Origin: Schauerella fraxinea
Lineage (GTDB): Bacteria > Pseudomonadota > Gammaproteobacteria > Burkholderiales > Burkholderiaceae_B
Reading direction: 5' to 3'
NCBI GenBank assembly: GCA_030849945.1
Contig: JAVDKK010000004.1
Location: forward strand, 682,001-746,000
Length of the DNA: 64,000 nucleotides
Below the pieces are notes generated by a model. It ran no database searches and was not told the DNA's origin. It worked only from the letters and a program-made list of their open reading frames with translations. The position numbers were made by a program, and so were the translations under genes. Positions 17,503 through 26,051 of the stretch are shown in pieces (position 1 is the first letter of the stretch; every line of letters starts with the position of its first letter).

Positions 17503-18669
17503 AGCCGAATTTTTCGATGCTTGCACTTCCGAGGAAGATTTTTGATGAGCTGGAGCAAGATCAAACCATCCAGGCGTCGATTCAATGATCCGCCATAGCT
17601 CGCGTGGAATGCTGGCGCGATCGACATCGCTGGCAGAGATAGAGGAGCGAATCTTATCGGCGCGCTCGATGCGGGCGTGAGCCACCCAGTCCGGGTCGAT
17701 CACCAAACCCTGACCAATGGCAACAAGTGACACCCCCATATCCAGCGCTCTTGCCGCATGCTCTGGCGTCTTGATGCGACCGGCAGCGATCAGCGGAACC
17801 TTCCCATCGATGTGGTTACGCAGGATGCTCACGATCGTGGATTCACACGCGGCCGTTCGAGGCGTTTGCGTCAACACACTGCCGAGTGACGCATGAATAT
17901 AGTTTGCGCCGGCGTCAATGAGACGACTGATCAGCGCGATTGAATCGACCAGCGTCAAGCCGTCCTCCCCAGCTTCCTCGACCGAAATGCGATAGCCAAG
18001 CGCGAAGGGCCGATCGGCAAATTCGTCGATGGCCGTTTTGACCGCTTCGACCACCGCAAGAGGAAACCGCATGCGGTTCTCGAGCGAGCCACCCCAGCGG
18101 TCTGTACGCCTGTTCGAATGCGGGGAAAAGAAATTCTGAATCAGAAAACCGTGCGCGCCGTGCAGTTCAACACCATCGAAACCCGCCGCGATGGCTCTGC
18201 GTGTGGCGTCGCCAAATGCTTGGATGACGTCGAATATTTCTTCCTCGCGCAGCGAGCGGGGAATAACCGCCGGCGCAAACGGGCCGGGTTCGCCTTCTAC
18301 CGCGCTCGCGGCGACCACGTCTGAAACCAGCTCGGGCAACGTCTTCACGCCAGCGTGAAAAATCTGGAGGATAGCCGGTGCGCCACCGCTTTTGGCCGCG
18401 GCTGCAAGCTTGCTCAAGCTTGGAATGAACCGATCATCGTAAGCTGCGAACTCTCCTGTAAATCCAACACCGTTTGGTTGCACGTGCGTGCAACCCGTGA
18501 TGACCAGGCCAGCGTCTTTGGATCGGCGACGATAGTAGGCATCTTCTTCATCCGAGAGCGTGCCATCCTCGTTGCTCGACCATGTGGTCATGGGCGCCAT
18601 CACGATACGATTGCGAAGTACCAGGCCCGGTTCGAGAATGAGCTGGTCAAATAATCTGCTGCGTTCCAC
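17488..18669 (-). CDS. NADH:flavin oxidoreductase, Old Yellow Enzyme family
   Basis: A 393-residue FMN enzyme that reduces activated C=C bonds with NAD(P)H. It shows RNRIVMAPMTTWSS at the N-terminus, ILQIFHAGVKT, GVELHGAHGFLIQNFFSPHSN (flavin and substrate site, key motif HGAHGFL), NRRTDRWGGSLENR and the phosphate-binding stretch AAGRIKTPEHA. The last about 25 residues are polar and not conserved. It lies 12 bases after the aldo/keto reductase on the same strand, suggesting a two-gene operon. It may handle quinones, enones or nitro compounds. Confidence 0.9.
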   Translation of the reverse strand: MERSRLFDQLILEPGLVLRNRIVMAPMTTWSSNEDGTLSDEEDAYYRRRSKDAGLVITGCTHVQPNGVGFTGEFAAYDDRFIPSLSKLAAAAKSGGAPAILQIFHAGVKTLPELVSDVVAASAVEGEPGPFAPAVIPRSLREEEIFDVIQAFGDATRRAIAAGFDGVELHGAHGFLIQNFFSPHSNRRTDRWGGSLENRMRFPLAVVEAVKTAIDEFADRPFALGYRISVEEAGEDGLTLVDSIALISRLIDAGANYIHASLGSVLTQTPRTAACESTIVSILRNHIDGKVPLIAAGRIKTPEHAARALDMGVSLVAIGQGLVIDPDWVAHARIERADKIRSSISASDVDRASIPRELWRIIESTPGWFDLAPAHQKSSSEVQASKNSASGRA

Positions 18670-18681
18670 GAGTATTTTCCT

Positions 18682-19863
18682 TTAGACCGTGTAATCGATC
18701 TGGCTCATGTGTTCCTTACCCATTCGGTCTCCGTACACCGGAAATCTCGATAGCGAGGCCTCGATTTCCTGTACGTCGGCATCCGTAAGTTGGAAGCGTT
18801 GGGCGCCAAGGTTTTCGAGCAGATGCACCTCGCTTCGTGTACCAGGAATCGGCACGATATTCGGACCCTTGGCAAGCAGCCATGCCAGCGAGATCTGCGA
18901 CGGCGTTGCACCTTTGCGCGCGGCGAACGATTTGATCCACTCGATGATCGGCATGTTCAACGGCAGGAACTCCTTTGAGAACCGGGGAAAACCTGCCCGA
19001 AAATCGCTTTGCCGATCGAACGTGGTGTTCGTGTCGATCTTCCCTGTGAGAAGCCCCTCTCCAAGCGGTGCCCAAGGCACGAAGCCAATACCTAACTCGT
19101 TGCACGTGGCGAGCACGCCATTCAATTCAACATTCCGCGTCCAGAGCGAATACTCCGACTGAACGGCCGATACGGGTTGAACGGCATGCGCGCGTCGGAT
19201 GGATTTGGCGCTGGCTTCCGAGAGACCAAAGTGAAGCACCTTGCCCTGCGCGATCAGATCCTTGATGGCTCCCGCAACGTCCTCGATCGGCACGTTTGGA
19301 TCGATGCGGTGCTGGTAGTAGAGATCGATATGATCGGTGCGCAATCGCCTGAGCGATTCCTCGACGACGTTGCGGATATGCTCCGGGCGGCTGTTCAAGG
19401 CACTGGTGCCGTCTATCGCATAGCCGAACTTCGTGGCGATCTTGACTTGCTTGCGAAAAGGCGCAAGCGCTTCGCCGACCAATTCTTCATTGATAAAGGG
19501 TCCATACACTTCTGCCGTGTCGAAGAAGGTGACACCGCTCTCGAACGCCTTTCGGATCGTGCTGATGCCCTGCGCCTTCGGCACCGGCAGGTTGTAGTTG
19601 CCCGACATATTCATGCAGCCGGCGCCGATTGCCGAGACCTGCAACGTGCCAAGATTTCGCTGTTTCATGCTGGTAGTTCCTGTGGTTTTACTGCCGCTGC
19701 TGGCGTGGGCACGAGCTGCCCCAGTGCCGAACACGACCGCTGCTGCGGCAGCCGTGCTGAACAAGGCCGTGGTTTTAAGAAAATCCCGGCGGCCGTGCTC
19801 GGCAACATAAGAGGCTTTCGTCGAATGTTCAGCCAAGCCTGTGTTGTGGTCATCGATAGTCAT
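18682..19863 (-). CDS. Aldo/keto reductase with N-terminal Tat-type signal
   Basis: A 393-residue protein whose C-terminal about 325 residues are a standard aldo/keto reductase: FFDTAEVYG (catalytic Asp/Tyr), KIATKFGYAID (Lys), YYQHRIDP (His) and VPIPGTRSEVH (NADP site). The first about 60 residues add a twin-arginine motif, GRRDFLKTT, and a long alanine-rich hydrophobic stretch ending near GAARAHA, which looks like a Tat signal. That would put an NADP-type fold in the periplasm, which is unusual. The start may be ATG 19863 or 19881. It is divergent from the LysR gene at 19984, the likely regulator. Confidence 0.88.
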   Translation of the reverse strand: MTIDDHNTGLAEHSTKASYVAEHGRRDFLKTTALFSTAAAAAVVFGTGAARAHASSGSKTTGTTSMKQRNLGTLQVSAIGAGCMNMSGNYNLPVPKAQGISTIRKAFESGVTFFDTAEVYGPFINEELVGEALAPFRKQVKIATKFGYAIDGTSALNSRPEHIRNVVEESLRRLRTDHIDLYYQHRIDPNVPIEDVAGAIKDLIAQGKVLHFGLSEASAKSIRRAHAVQPVSAVQSEYSLWTRNVELNGVLATCNELGIGFVPWAPLGEGLLTGKIDTNTTFDRQSDFRAGFPRFSKEFLPLNMPIIEWIKSFAARKGATPSQISLAWLLAKGPNIVPIPGTRSEVHLLENLGAQRFQLTDADVQEIEASLSRFPVYGDRMGKEHMSQIDYTV

Positions 19864-19983
19864 CTGTTGCGTGCCCCGCATGCTTTTTTGCGTGATTGCT
19901 ATTGGTCCAGATGCAATCTATCACCGGCCGATCCATATGATTAGATGGCATAATCTTCTTGGTCTTATACGAATGGATTATTA

Positions 19984-20913
19984 ATGAGCCGGCCGAGCAT
20001 GGATGATCTCGTGGCCTTTCTCGCCGTCGCGCGCGAAAGAAGCTTCACGCGCGCAGCGGCGCAGCTAGGCGTGTCTCAGCCTGCGCTGAGTGCGAAGATC
20101 ACTGCGCTTGAAGCGCGCTTGGGCGTCCGATTACTTACCAGAACGACGCGCAGCGTCTCAACCACAGAGGGTGGCGATCGCCTGCTCGAATCGATTGGCC
20201 CGCATTTCGAGGGTATTGAATCCGGGTTAGCCGCGTTGAACGCACTTCGTGAGAAGCCCGCCGGCAGCTTGCGCATTACGTCGGTCGAACATGCATCTCA
20301 GACTATCCTGGCGCCCGCACTCGCAAAACTGTTGCCCGTCTACCCGGATATCAGGGTGGAAATCATCAATGACTACGGCCTTGCAGACGTGGTCGCGGAT
20401 CGGTTCGACGCGGGCATTCGTTTGGGCGAGCAAGTCGCTCAAGACATGATTGCGGTTCGCATCGGACCCGACTTCAAACAGATCGTGGTCGGCGCGCCTT
20501 CGTATTTTGAAAAGCGCGGCAAACCGAAAACGCCGCATGACCTGACGGCGCACCATTGCATTGCGCTACGCCTGCCGACATCAGGCGGGCACTGGTCGTG
20601 GCCCTTCCTGAAAGGCAAGCAGGAGCTGAAAGTGCGGCCGGGTGGCGAACTGTCGTTCAACACGATCACGCTGCAGCTCGATTGCGCGCTTGCTGGTCTT
20701 GGGCTTGGCTATCTGCCGGAGGATGTGGTGAGCGAGCACTTGGCAGCTGGACGGCTGGTGCGCGTGCTGAGTGACTGGTCGGCGCCGATGTCCGGATATC
20801 ACATGTATTACCCGAGCCGCCGTCAGCACACGCCCGCTTTCACCCTGCTGGTCGAGGCGCTGAGCTATCGTCCCGATCGCGCACGGAAGCAATCAGGATC
20901 CGCTGCGCGTTAG
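19984..20913 (+). CDS. LysR-family transcriptional regulator
   Basis: A 309-residue LysR regulator. The winged helix spans about residues 5-64 (SFTRAAAQLGVSQPALSAKI), followed by the effector domain beginning PAGSLRITSVEHASQ. The subgroup, with short segments such as YPDIRVEIINDYGLADVV and FDAGIRLGEQV, is close to regulators that control adjacent reductases. It is transcribed away from the aldo/keto reductase; the 100-base gap between them is AT-richer and should hold both promoters. The inducer is unknown. Confidence 0.92.
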   Translation: MSRPSMDDLVAFLAVARERSFTRAAAQLGVSQPALSAKITALEARLGVRLLTRTTRSVSTTEGGDRLLESIGPHFEGIESGLAALNALREKPAGSLRITSVEHASQTILAPALAKLLPVYPDIRVEIINDYGLADVVADRFDAGIRLGEQVAQDMIAVRIGPDFKQIVVGAPSYFEKRGKPKTPHDLTAHHCIALRLPTSGGHWSWPFLKGKQELKVRPGGELSFNTITLQLDCALAGLGLGYLPEDVVSEHLAAGRLVRVLSDWSAPMSGYHMYYPSRRQHTPAFTLLVEALSYRPDRARKQSGSAAR

Positions 20914-20935
20914 CGCTCGCGAAGAAATCGAGAGC

Positions 20936-21012
20936 TGGTCTGCCCTACTGGATTCGAACCAGTGACCGCTCGCTTAGAAGGCGAGTGCTCTATCCAACTG
21001 AGCTAAGGGCAG
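20936..21012 (-). tRNA. tRNA-Arg (anticodon UCU)
   Basis: Read on the minus strand, this forms a full cloverleaf of 77 nt. The 7-bp acceptor stem is CTGCCCT/AGGGCAG, the D-stem is GCTC/GAGC, the anticodon stem is CTCGC/GCGAG with loop CTTCTAA (anticodon TCT), and the T-arm contains GGTTCGAATCC. The discriminator base is A and CCA is encoded. It decodes AGA and is a single gene between LysR and the FAD oxidoreductase gene. Confidence 0.97.
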
Positions 21013-21047
21013 ATCTTGGAAAGCGCGGTAGTTTAACCGACGCAGGA

Positions 21048-22331
21048 TTAAACGGGGCGCGTGCGCTCGCGCCAGCGATCGCCGGCCTGATAGCCCCAAT
21101 ACGTTGCCTGGGCCACGGCGCGGCCCACCACGCCGCCCGCCCAGGCGAGCCCAAACGGCGCGAACACCGCGATGCGGTTCGTTTCACCCGTGATCGCCTC
21201 CGCCACCACCCGCCCGGCAATCGCGGTCGTATTCAATCCTTGCCCACCGAATGCCGTGCAATACCAAAGCCCAGGTGCCAACTGCCCCACCTGCGGCATG
21301 CGATGGCGCGCATAGCTCATCAAGCCTGACCATGCCATCTGCACGGGCACGTCGCCCAACTGCGGAAACACCCCCTGCAGTTCTCGCTTGAGCCGACCGG
21401 CCAACTGCGGCGGCGGGCTACGGCGCACGCTGATGCCGCTGCCCCACACGATGCGATCGCCGTCGAGCACGCGGTAATAATTGCCGGCCCGGCGGTCGTC
21501 GATGATGGCGGCTGTGGTGTCGATCGCATCGCCAATACGTGCCCCCAGCGGGCCGGTGGCCAACATATACGTGGCAATGGGCAGCATCGCGCGGCGCAGT
21601 GCGGGCAGGAGCGCATCCGTGTAGCCGCCCGTTGCCATCACCACATGACGGGCGCGGATCGTGGCACGGTTTGTCGTCAAGAGGTGCCGGCCCTGCACTG
21701 GCGTGATCCGGGTCACCCTGCTGTGCTCATACACCGCTACTCCGCGCGACGCTACATCGGCCGCTAGCGCACGGGTGTAGTTGAGGGGATGAATATGAAA
21801 GGCGTCTTCGTCGAAAAGGCCGGGGCCGTAGGCAGGCGAGTTCACCTGCGCCCGCACGGCGTCGCGATCAAGCAAGGTGAACCGCCGTCCGTAAGTTGCC
21901 ATGCGATCCCGATGGGCGGCCAGCCCTGCTGGATCGTTGTAGCGCAATACCTTCAGAATGCCGGGCGTGAGGCCGCCCGCGCCAACGCCCAAGCTCAGAC
22001 AGGCTTCCCGCACCATCTCCATGCCTTCGATCGACAACCGGTACAGGGCGTCGAACTGCGCTTGGCCCACCTGCTTCAAGACGGCATCGTCATCGGCGGC
22101 GAAACCGCTGGAGACTTGCCCGCCATTGCGGCCCGACGCGCCCCACCCCACGCGATTGGCGTCGAGCACCGCGACGGATAGGCCACGCATCACCAATTCG
22201 CGGGCAGCCGCCAGCCCGGCCAGCCCGGCACCCACCACGCACACGTCGACGTCGCTGTCGGCGGTCAAAGCGGGATAAGACGTGGCGTCGCAGGCAGTGC
22301 AACTGTAGTAAGTGTGGGGATAGTCGCTCAT
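21048..22331 (-). CDS. FAD-dependent oxidoreductase (DAO / gamma-glutamylputrescine oxidase-like)
   Basis: A 427-residue flavoprotein with the N-terminal dinucleotide fold CVVGAGLAGLAAARELVMRG (glycines at about 33-38) followed by VGWGASGRNGGQ, the pattern of the PuuB/OrdL group of amine and amino acid oxidases. The C-terminal part has LWYCTAFGGQGLNTTAIAG, the second FAD contact. The start is ATG 22331; a start at 22364 is possible. It is divergent from the phospholipase gene with a 108-base gap. The substrate is not known; polyamine derivatives or N-methylated amino acids are typical. Confidence 0.88.
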   Translation of the reverse strand: MSDYPHTYYSCTACDATSYPALTADSDVDVCVVGAGLAGLAAARELVMRGLSVAVLDANRVGWGASGRNGGQVSSGFAADDDAVLKQVGQAQFDALYRLSIEGMEMVREACLSLGVGAGGLTPGILKVLRYNDPAGLAAHRDRMATYGRRFTLLDRDAVRAQVNSPAYGPGLFDEDAFHIHPLNYTRALAADVASRGVAVYEHSRVTRITPVQGRHLLTTNRATIRARHVVMATGGYTDALLPALRRAMLPIATYMLATGPLGARIGDAIDTTAAIIDDRRAGNYYRVLDGDRIVWGSGISVRRSPPPQLAGRLKRELQGVFPQLGDVPVQMAWSGLMSYARHRMPQVGQLAPGLWYCTAFGGQGLNTTAIAGRVVAEAITGETNRIAVFAPFGLAWAGGVVGRAVAQATYWGYQAGDRWRERTRPV

Positions 22332-22439
22332 GACGGTATACGGGGCGATGCGGGCGCGCCACACTATTACACACGGTTTCCGAGCGGGGGGTCGTCGATG
22401 CTACATTGCGTTCGTCCCCTATTCTGCAAGAAATCTGTC

Positions 22440-23732
22440 ATGAGCCGTTCCCGCTCCTTAGTGCCCACCCTGCGCGTGGGTATCGCATTGGTCGCGTTCG
22501 CGGCCGCCGTACCTGCGGCTCATGCCGGTGTTACCTACCGATTGGATCGTCCGAGCGCCGCCCCCGGCGAAACGGTGCTGATCGAAGCGGTGTTCTTCAA
22601 CGACACGCCCACGGGCGCCGCCTGGAGCGCGCCGCGCCGCATCGTGGTGCAGTGGCGTGGCGCCACCGGCCAGCCGATCCGCACCACGGCGCGTGCTGTA
22701 GGGGCCGCTACCGAATTCAACGTACCGGTCAACAACTTTGCTCGCATGAGCTGGCAAGCTGTGGTGCCCACGCAAGCGCGCGGTCTGCAGGCCGTATCGA
22801 TCGAGGGCCAGGCCGCCCTGATGGCGCTGGATGCGACGGGTCGCGAAAGCGGTACGCCTGCGACGATGGCGGCCAATACGCCTGTCGTGGATGCCCGCAC
22901 GGGCGAGCCGTTGCCGCCTGCAGAAGTGACCCGCTTGGGCGCGTCGCCCGACGTGGGTCCGGCGCCGGAACAAACTGCCATGGCGCAACCCAACGCGATT
23001 CCTACAGCGTTCAATTCGTTTACGTCGTCCCTCTCGGCATATCAGCCTGTGTACTTTGCCGTGGGCACGCGTGGCGGCACGACGGCGCGTTTTCAGTTGA
23101 GCGCCAAGTACCGGTTGTTCACGCCTGAAGATGCAGCAACGCCGAAGTTCTATGAAAATCTGTATCTGGGCTACACACAAACTTCACTGTGGGATTTGCA
23201 GGGCGATTCCAAGCCGTTTATCGATACGACGTTCAACCCCAGCGCATTCTGGCTGAACGAAAACCTGTGGACGTCGGCCAATCAAAACTGGCGCTTTGGT
23301 AGTGCGGCGGGTATCGAGCACAAGTCCAACGGCAAGGCCGGCGACGATTCGCGATCGCTCAACGACTTTTACCTGCAACCGTCGTTCAACTATCGCTTCG
23401 ATGGCGGCAGTACGTTGTCGTTTGCGCCCAAGATCATGTCGTACGTGGCCGTGGCGCGCGAGAACAGCGATTATTCGGACTACAACGGCCATGTGGACTG
23501 GCGTGTGCGCTGGGCGCAGGATAACGGCCCGGTCGTCTCTGCGATGTACCGTCAGGGCGACCAGAAACGCCGCACCACGCAGGTCGATCTGGCCTATCCC
23601 CTCAAGCAGATGGGGGTGAACGCCAACGGGTACGTCTACCTGCAGTACTTCAACGGTTACGGCGAAACGCTGCTGGGCTACGACGAGCGCAATCGCTCGC
23701 AGTTCCGCATCGGCTTGTCGCTGGTGCCGTAA
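22440..23732 (+). CDS. pldA: Outer-membrane phospholipase A (OMPLA family) with extended N-terminus
   Basis: This calcium-dependent outer-membrane phospholipase (430 residues) hydrolyses misplaced phospholipids. A signal peptide covers about residues 1-29 (ends AVPAAHA). The catalytic triad is clear: His294 and Ser296 in EHKSNG and Asn308 in DSRSLNDFY, with the same 2- and 12-residue spacing as E. coli His142, Ser144 and Asn156. Other barrel motifs are YLGYTQTSLWDLQG and FNPSAFW. The barrel starts only near residue 190, so about 160 residues between the signal and barrel are extra compared with the 289-residue E. coli protein; they look beta-rich. The start ATG 22440 is chosen by the signal peptide. 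Confidence 0.93.
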   Translation: MSRSRSLVPTLRVGIALVAFAAAVPAAHAGVTYRLDRPSAAPGETVLIEAVFFNDTPTGAAWSAPRRIVVQWRGATGQPIRTTARAVGAATEFNVPVNNFARMSWQAVVPTQARGLQAVSIEGQAALMALDATGRESGTPATMAANTPVVDARTGEPLPPAEVTRLGASPDVGPAPEQTAMAQPNAIPTAFNSFTSSLSAYQPVYFAVGTRGGTTARFQLSAKYRLFTPEDAATPKFYENLYLGYTQTSLWDLQGDSKPFIDTTFNPSAFWLNENLWTSANQNWRFGSAAGIEHKSNGKAGDDSRSLNDFYLQPSFNYRFDGGSTLSFAPKIMSYVAVARENSDYSDYNGHVDWRVRWAQDNGPVVSAMYRQGDQKRRTTQVDLAYPLKQMGVNANGYVYLQYFNGYGETLLGYDERNRSQFRIGLSLVP

Positions 23733-23747
23733 CCAGGATCACCACGC

Positions 23748-25286
23748 ATGAAGCGACCCGCGCCGCCCGCCCAGCCCCTGCGCCGCGTGCGAGCGTGGGG
23801 CGGCATGCTGTTGGTATGGGGCGCGGCCACGGGCGTGGCGCACCTGCTCAATCATCATGTGTCGGTCACGGTGCTGGCCATGGTGTATCTGGCGGCCGTG
23901 ATGCTGGTCGCTTATGTCACCAACCGCTGGCTCTCGATTGCCTGTGCGTTTTTGTCAGTGGCGGCACTCAATATCCTGTTTGTGCAGCCGCGCGGCGCGT
24001 TTCGCGTCGATTCCACCGAGCATGCCATCACCCTGGTGGCGCTCTTGTTTGTCAGCCTGCTCGCCACGAATCTGTCGTCCCGGCTGCGCGCATCGACGCG
24101 CCGGGCGGTATCGCGCGAACGCCGCGCGCGCACGTTGCAGCACCTGGCCGCCAGCATGGCGCTGCTCGAAGACGAAGCGCCGATGGTCGATGCCGCCGTC
24201 AAGGCATTGGAAGCGGATTTTGGCCAAGGCATCCTGGCACTCATCGACCGCGATGGCGCGTTGGTGATGCATGGCGCGATGCAAGCGCCCACCGCCCCCG
24301 CCGAGCGGCGCGATGACGCCATCGCACATTGCGTAAAAAGCGGTCATGCGATGGGCCCGGGCACCGGGCGATGGGACGCGCTGGCCACATGGTATTTGCC
24401 CCTGCGCGCGGGTGAGCGCCGCATCGGCGCCATCGCGATTGCGGCCCCTGCGCAAACGGCGTTGCTGCCGGGCGCGGAAGAACGGCGCGAGCATGCGCAA
24501 GCGATTGCCGATCTCACCGCCGGTGCCCTGCTGCGGGTAAGACACGCCGCCGAAGCCGCGCAAGCGCGCGATCAGGCGCAATCGCAACAGCTGCGCAGCA
24601 CCTTGTTGGCTTCGGTATCGCACGACTTGCGTACGCCGTTGGCAGCAATCCTGGCCGCTGCCACGTCGATGCAGCGGCAGGCCGATCGGCTGGACGCCGA
24701 AAGCCAGCAGCGCTTGCTGGCGCTGATCGAGAGCGAAGCCCGCCACCTCACTGCCGTTACCGACAACACCCTGCACTGGCTGCGCGTCTCCGGCGATCAT
24801 CCGGTGCTGAAGATGGATTGGGAAGCGCTGGAAGAGATTGCCGGCACCTGCATCGCCCGATTGCGCGCGCGCCATCCGCATCGCCATGTGACGGCCACGC
24901 TGCCGGCGGATTTGCCGCTGATCAGGGTGGACGCCGTGCTGTTTGCGCAGTTGATTACCAATCTGCTGGATAACGCGCTCAAGTATTCGGCAGATGACGT
25001 GGAGCTCACGGCATATGCCGACGACGAGACCATCACGATCGATATCCTGGATCGCGGCCGCGGCATCCCGCCGGGTGATGAGATCCGGATTTTCGAGACG
25101 TTTTACCGCGGCGCGGTGCCCCCGGCGCAGCGAGGCGCCGGCCTTGGGCTGGCGATCTCCCAAGCGGTGGCCAGCGCTCATAACGCCCGGTTGAGCGTGG
25201 GTCCGCGCGAGGGCGGCGGGTCGCGCTTTTCCATCTTCATGCCGCTGGTTCCCTCGCCGCCCACGCCGGCCGACGAGGGCATGTAG
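23748..25286 (+). CDS. KdpD-like sensor histidine kinase lacking the N-terminal KdpD/Usp domains
   Basis: A 512-residue membrane kinase. Three to four transmembrane helices at about 15-115 form the DUF4118 module of KdpD (AVMLVAYVTNRWLSIACAF, LNILFVQPRGAF). A GAF-like region follows, then the HisKA dimer with phospho-His292 in SVSHDLRTPL and the HATPase with LLDNALKYS, DRGRGIP and GAGLGLAIS. Full KdpD has about 890 residues; the whole cytoplasmic N-terminal half with the KdpD and UspA-like domains is absent. It is followed directly by the KdpE-like regulator and kup, so I infer potassium or osmotic sensing. Confidence 0.9.
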   Translation: MKRPAPPAQPLRRVRAWGGMLLVWGAATGVAHLLNHHVSVTVLAMVYLAAVMLVAYVTNRWLSIACAFLSVAALNILFVQPRGAFRVDSTEHAITLVALLFVSLLATNLSSRLRASTRRAVSRERRARTLQHLAASMALLEDEAPMVDAAVKALEADFGQGILALIDRDGALVMHGAMQAPTAPAERRDDAIAHCVKSGHAMGPGTGRWDALATWYLPLRAGERRIGAIAIAAPAQTALLPGAEERREHAQAIADLTAGALLRVRHAAEAAQARDQAQSQQLRSTLLASVSHDLRTPLAAILAAATSMQRQADRLDAESQQRLLALIESEARHLTAVTDNTLHWLRVSGDHPVLKMDWEALEEIAGTCIARLRARHPHRHVTATLPADLPLIRVDAVLFAQLITNLLDNALKYSADDVELTAYADDETITIDILDRGRGIPPGDEIRIFETFYRGAVPPAQRGAGLGLAISQAVASAHNARLSVGPREGGGSRFSIFMPLVPSPPTPADEGM

Positions 25287-25970
25287 ATGGCCATCCGTGT
25301 ACTGATCGTTGAAGACGACCGTGATATCCGCAGCTTGCTGCACTCGGTCCTTACCGTGGAAGGCTTCGAGATCTCGACAGCCGTGAGCGTGAGCGAAGCG
25401 CGTGCGATGGTCGACCATGAGGCGCCGGATCTGATCCTGCTGGATCTGGGATTGCCCGACGGACGCGGCGAAGATTTGCTGGCGGCCTGGCGTACGCTTG
25501 CCGTGCCGATCATCGTGGTGTCCGCCCGTGAAGACGAAGCAGGCAAGATCGCGCTGCTGGATGCTGGCGCCGATGATTATCTGGTCAAACCTTTCGGCGT
25601 GGGCGAATTGCTCGCACGCATGCGCGTGGCGCTGCGCCATCGCGGCACGTCGGTTTCGCCGGCGCAAACGACTTACGAGTTGGAAGGGCTGGGCGTCGAC
25701 CTCACCACGCATCGCGTGACCCGCGACGGCGTGGAGATCAAACTGACGGCGACTGAGTTCAAACTGCTGGCGCGATTGGTACAAAAGGCGGGTCAAGTCG
25801 TCACACACCGACAATTGCTGATCGATGTGTGGGGCGCCGAGTATGCCGAGCACACGCATTACGTGCGGGTGTACATGGGAAACCTGCGTGCGAAATTGGA
25901 ACGCGACCCCACCGATCCGCGGTATGTGCGTACCGAGGTGGGGGTGGGATATCGGCTTGCCGTGGAGTAA
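25287..25970 (+). CDS. KdpE-like response regulator (OmpR family)
   Basis: A 227-residue regulator starting at the base after the kinase stop. The receiver domain has the acidic pocket VEDDRDIR, phospho-Asp53 (LLDLGLPDG) and the conserved Lys in DDYLVKPFGVGELLAR. The C-terminal winged helix includes LTATEFKLLARLVQKAGQVV and HYVRVYMGNLRAKLE, very like KdpE. Its output is probably the kup gene 82 bases downstream, as no kdpFABC genes are near. Confidence 0.93.
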   Translation: MAIRVLIVEDDRDIRSLLHSVLTVEGFEISTAVSVSEARAMVDHEAPDLILLDLGLPDGRGEDLLAAWRTLAVPIIVVSAREDEAGKIALLDAGADDYLVKPFGVGELLARMRVALRHRGTSVSPAQTTYELEGLGVDLTTHRVTRDGVEIKLTATEFKLLARLVQKAGQVVTHRQLLIDVWGAEYAEHTHYVRVYMGNLRAKLERDPTDPRYVRTEVGVGYRLAVE

Positions 25971-26051
25971 CCGCCACACCCCACCTCATCTTTATGCGTT
26001 CTTTACACGCCCCCGCCTATAACGGCGGCTGGCCTGTTCTCCGCACTCAAG

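Noticed and set aside
20936..21012. tRNA-Arg as an integration site for a genomic island
   Set aside because: No integrase gene, direct repeat of the tRNA 3' end or composition shift is seen on either side.
23955..25979. 674-codon antisense frame
   Set aside because: It covers the KdpD-like and KdpE-like genes exactly and codes a low-complexity Arg/His/Gln-rich sequence.
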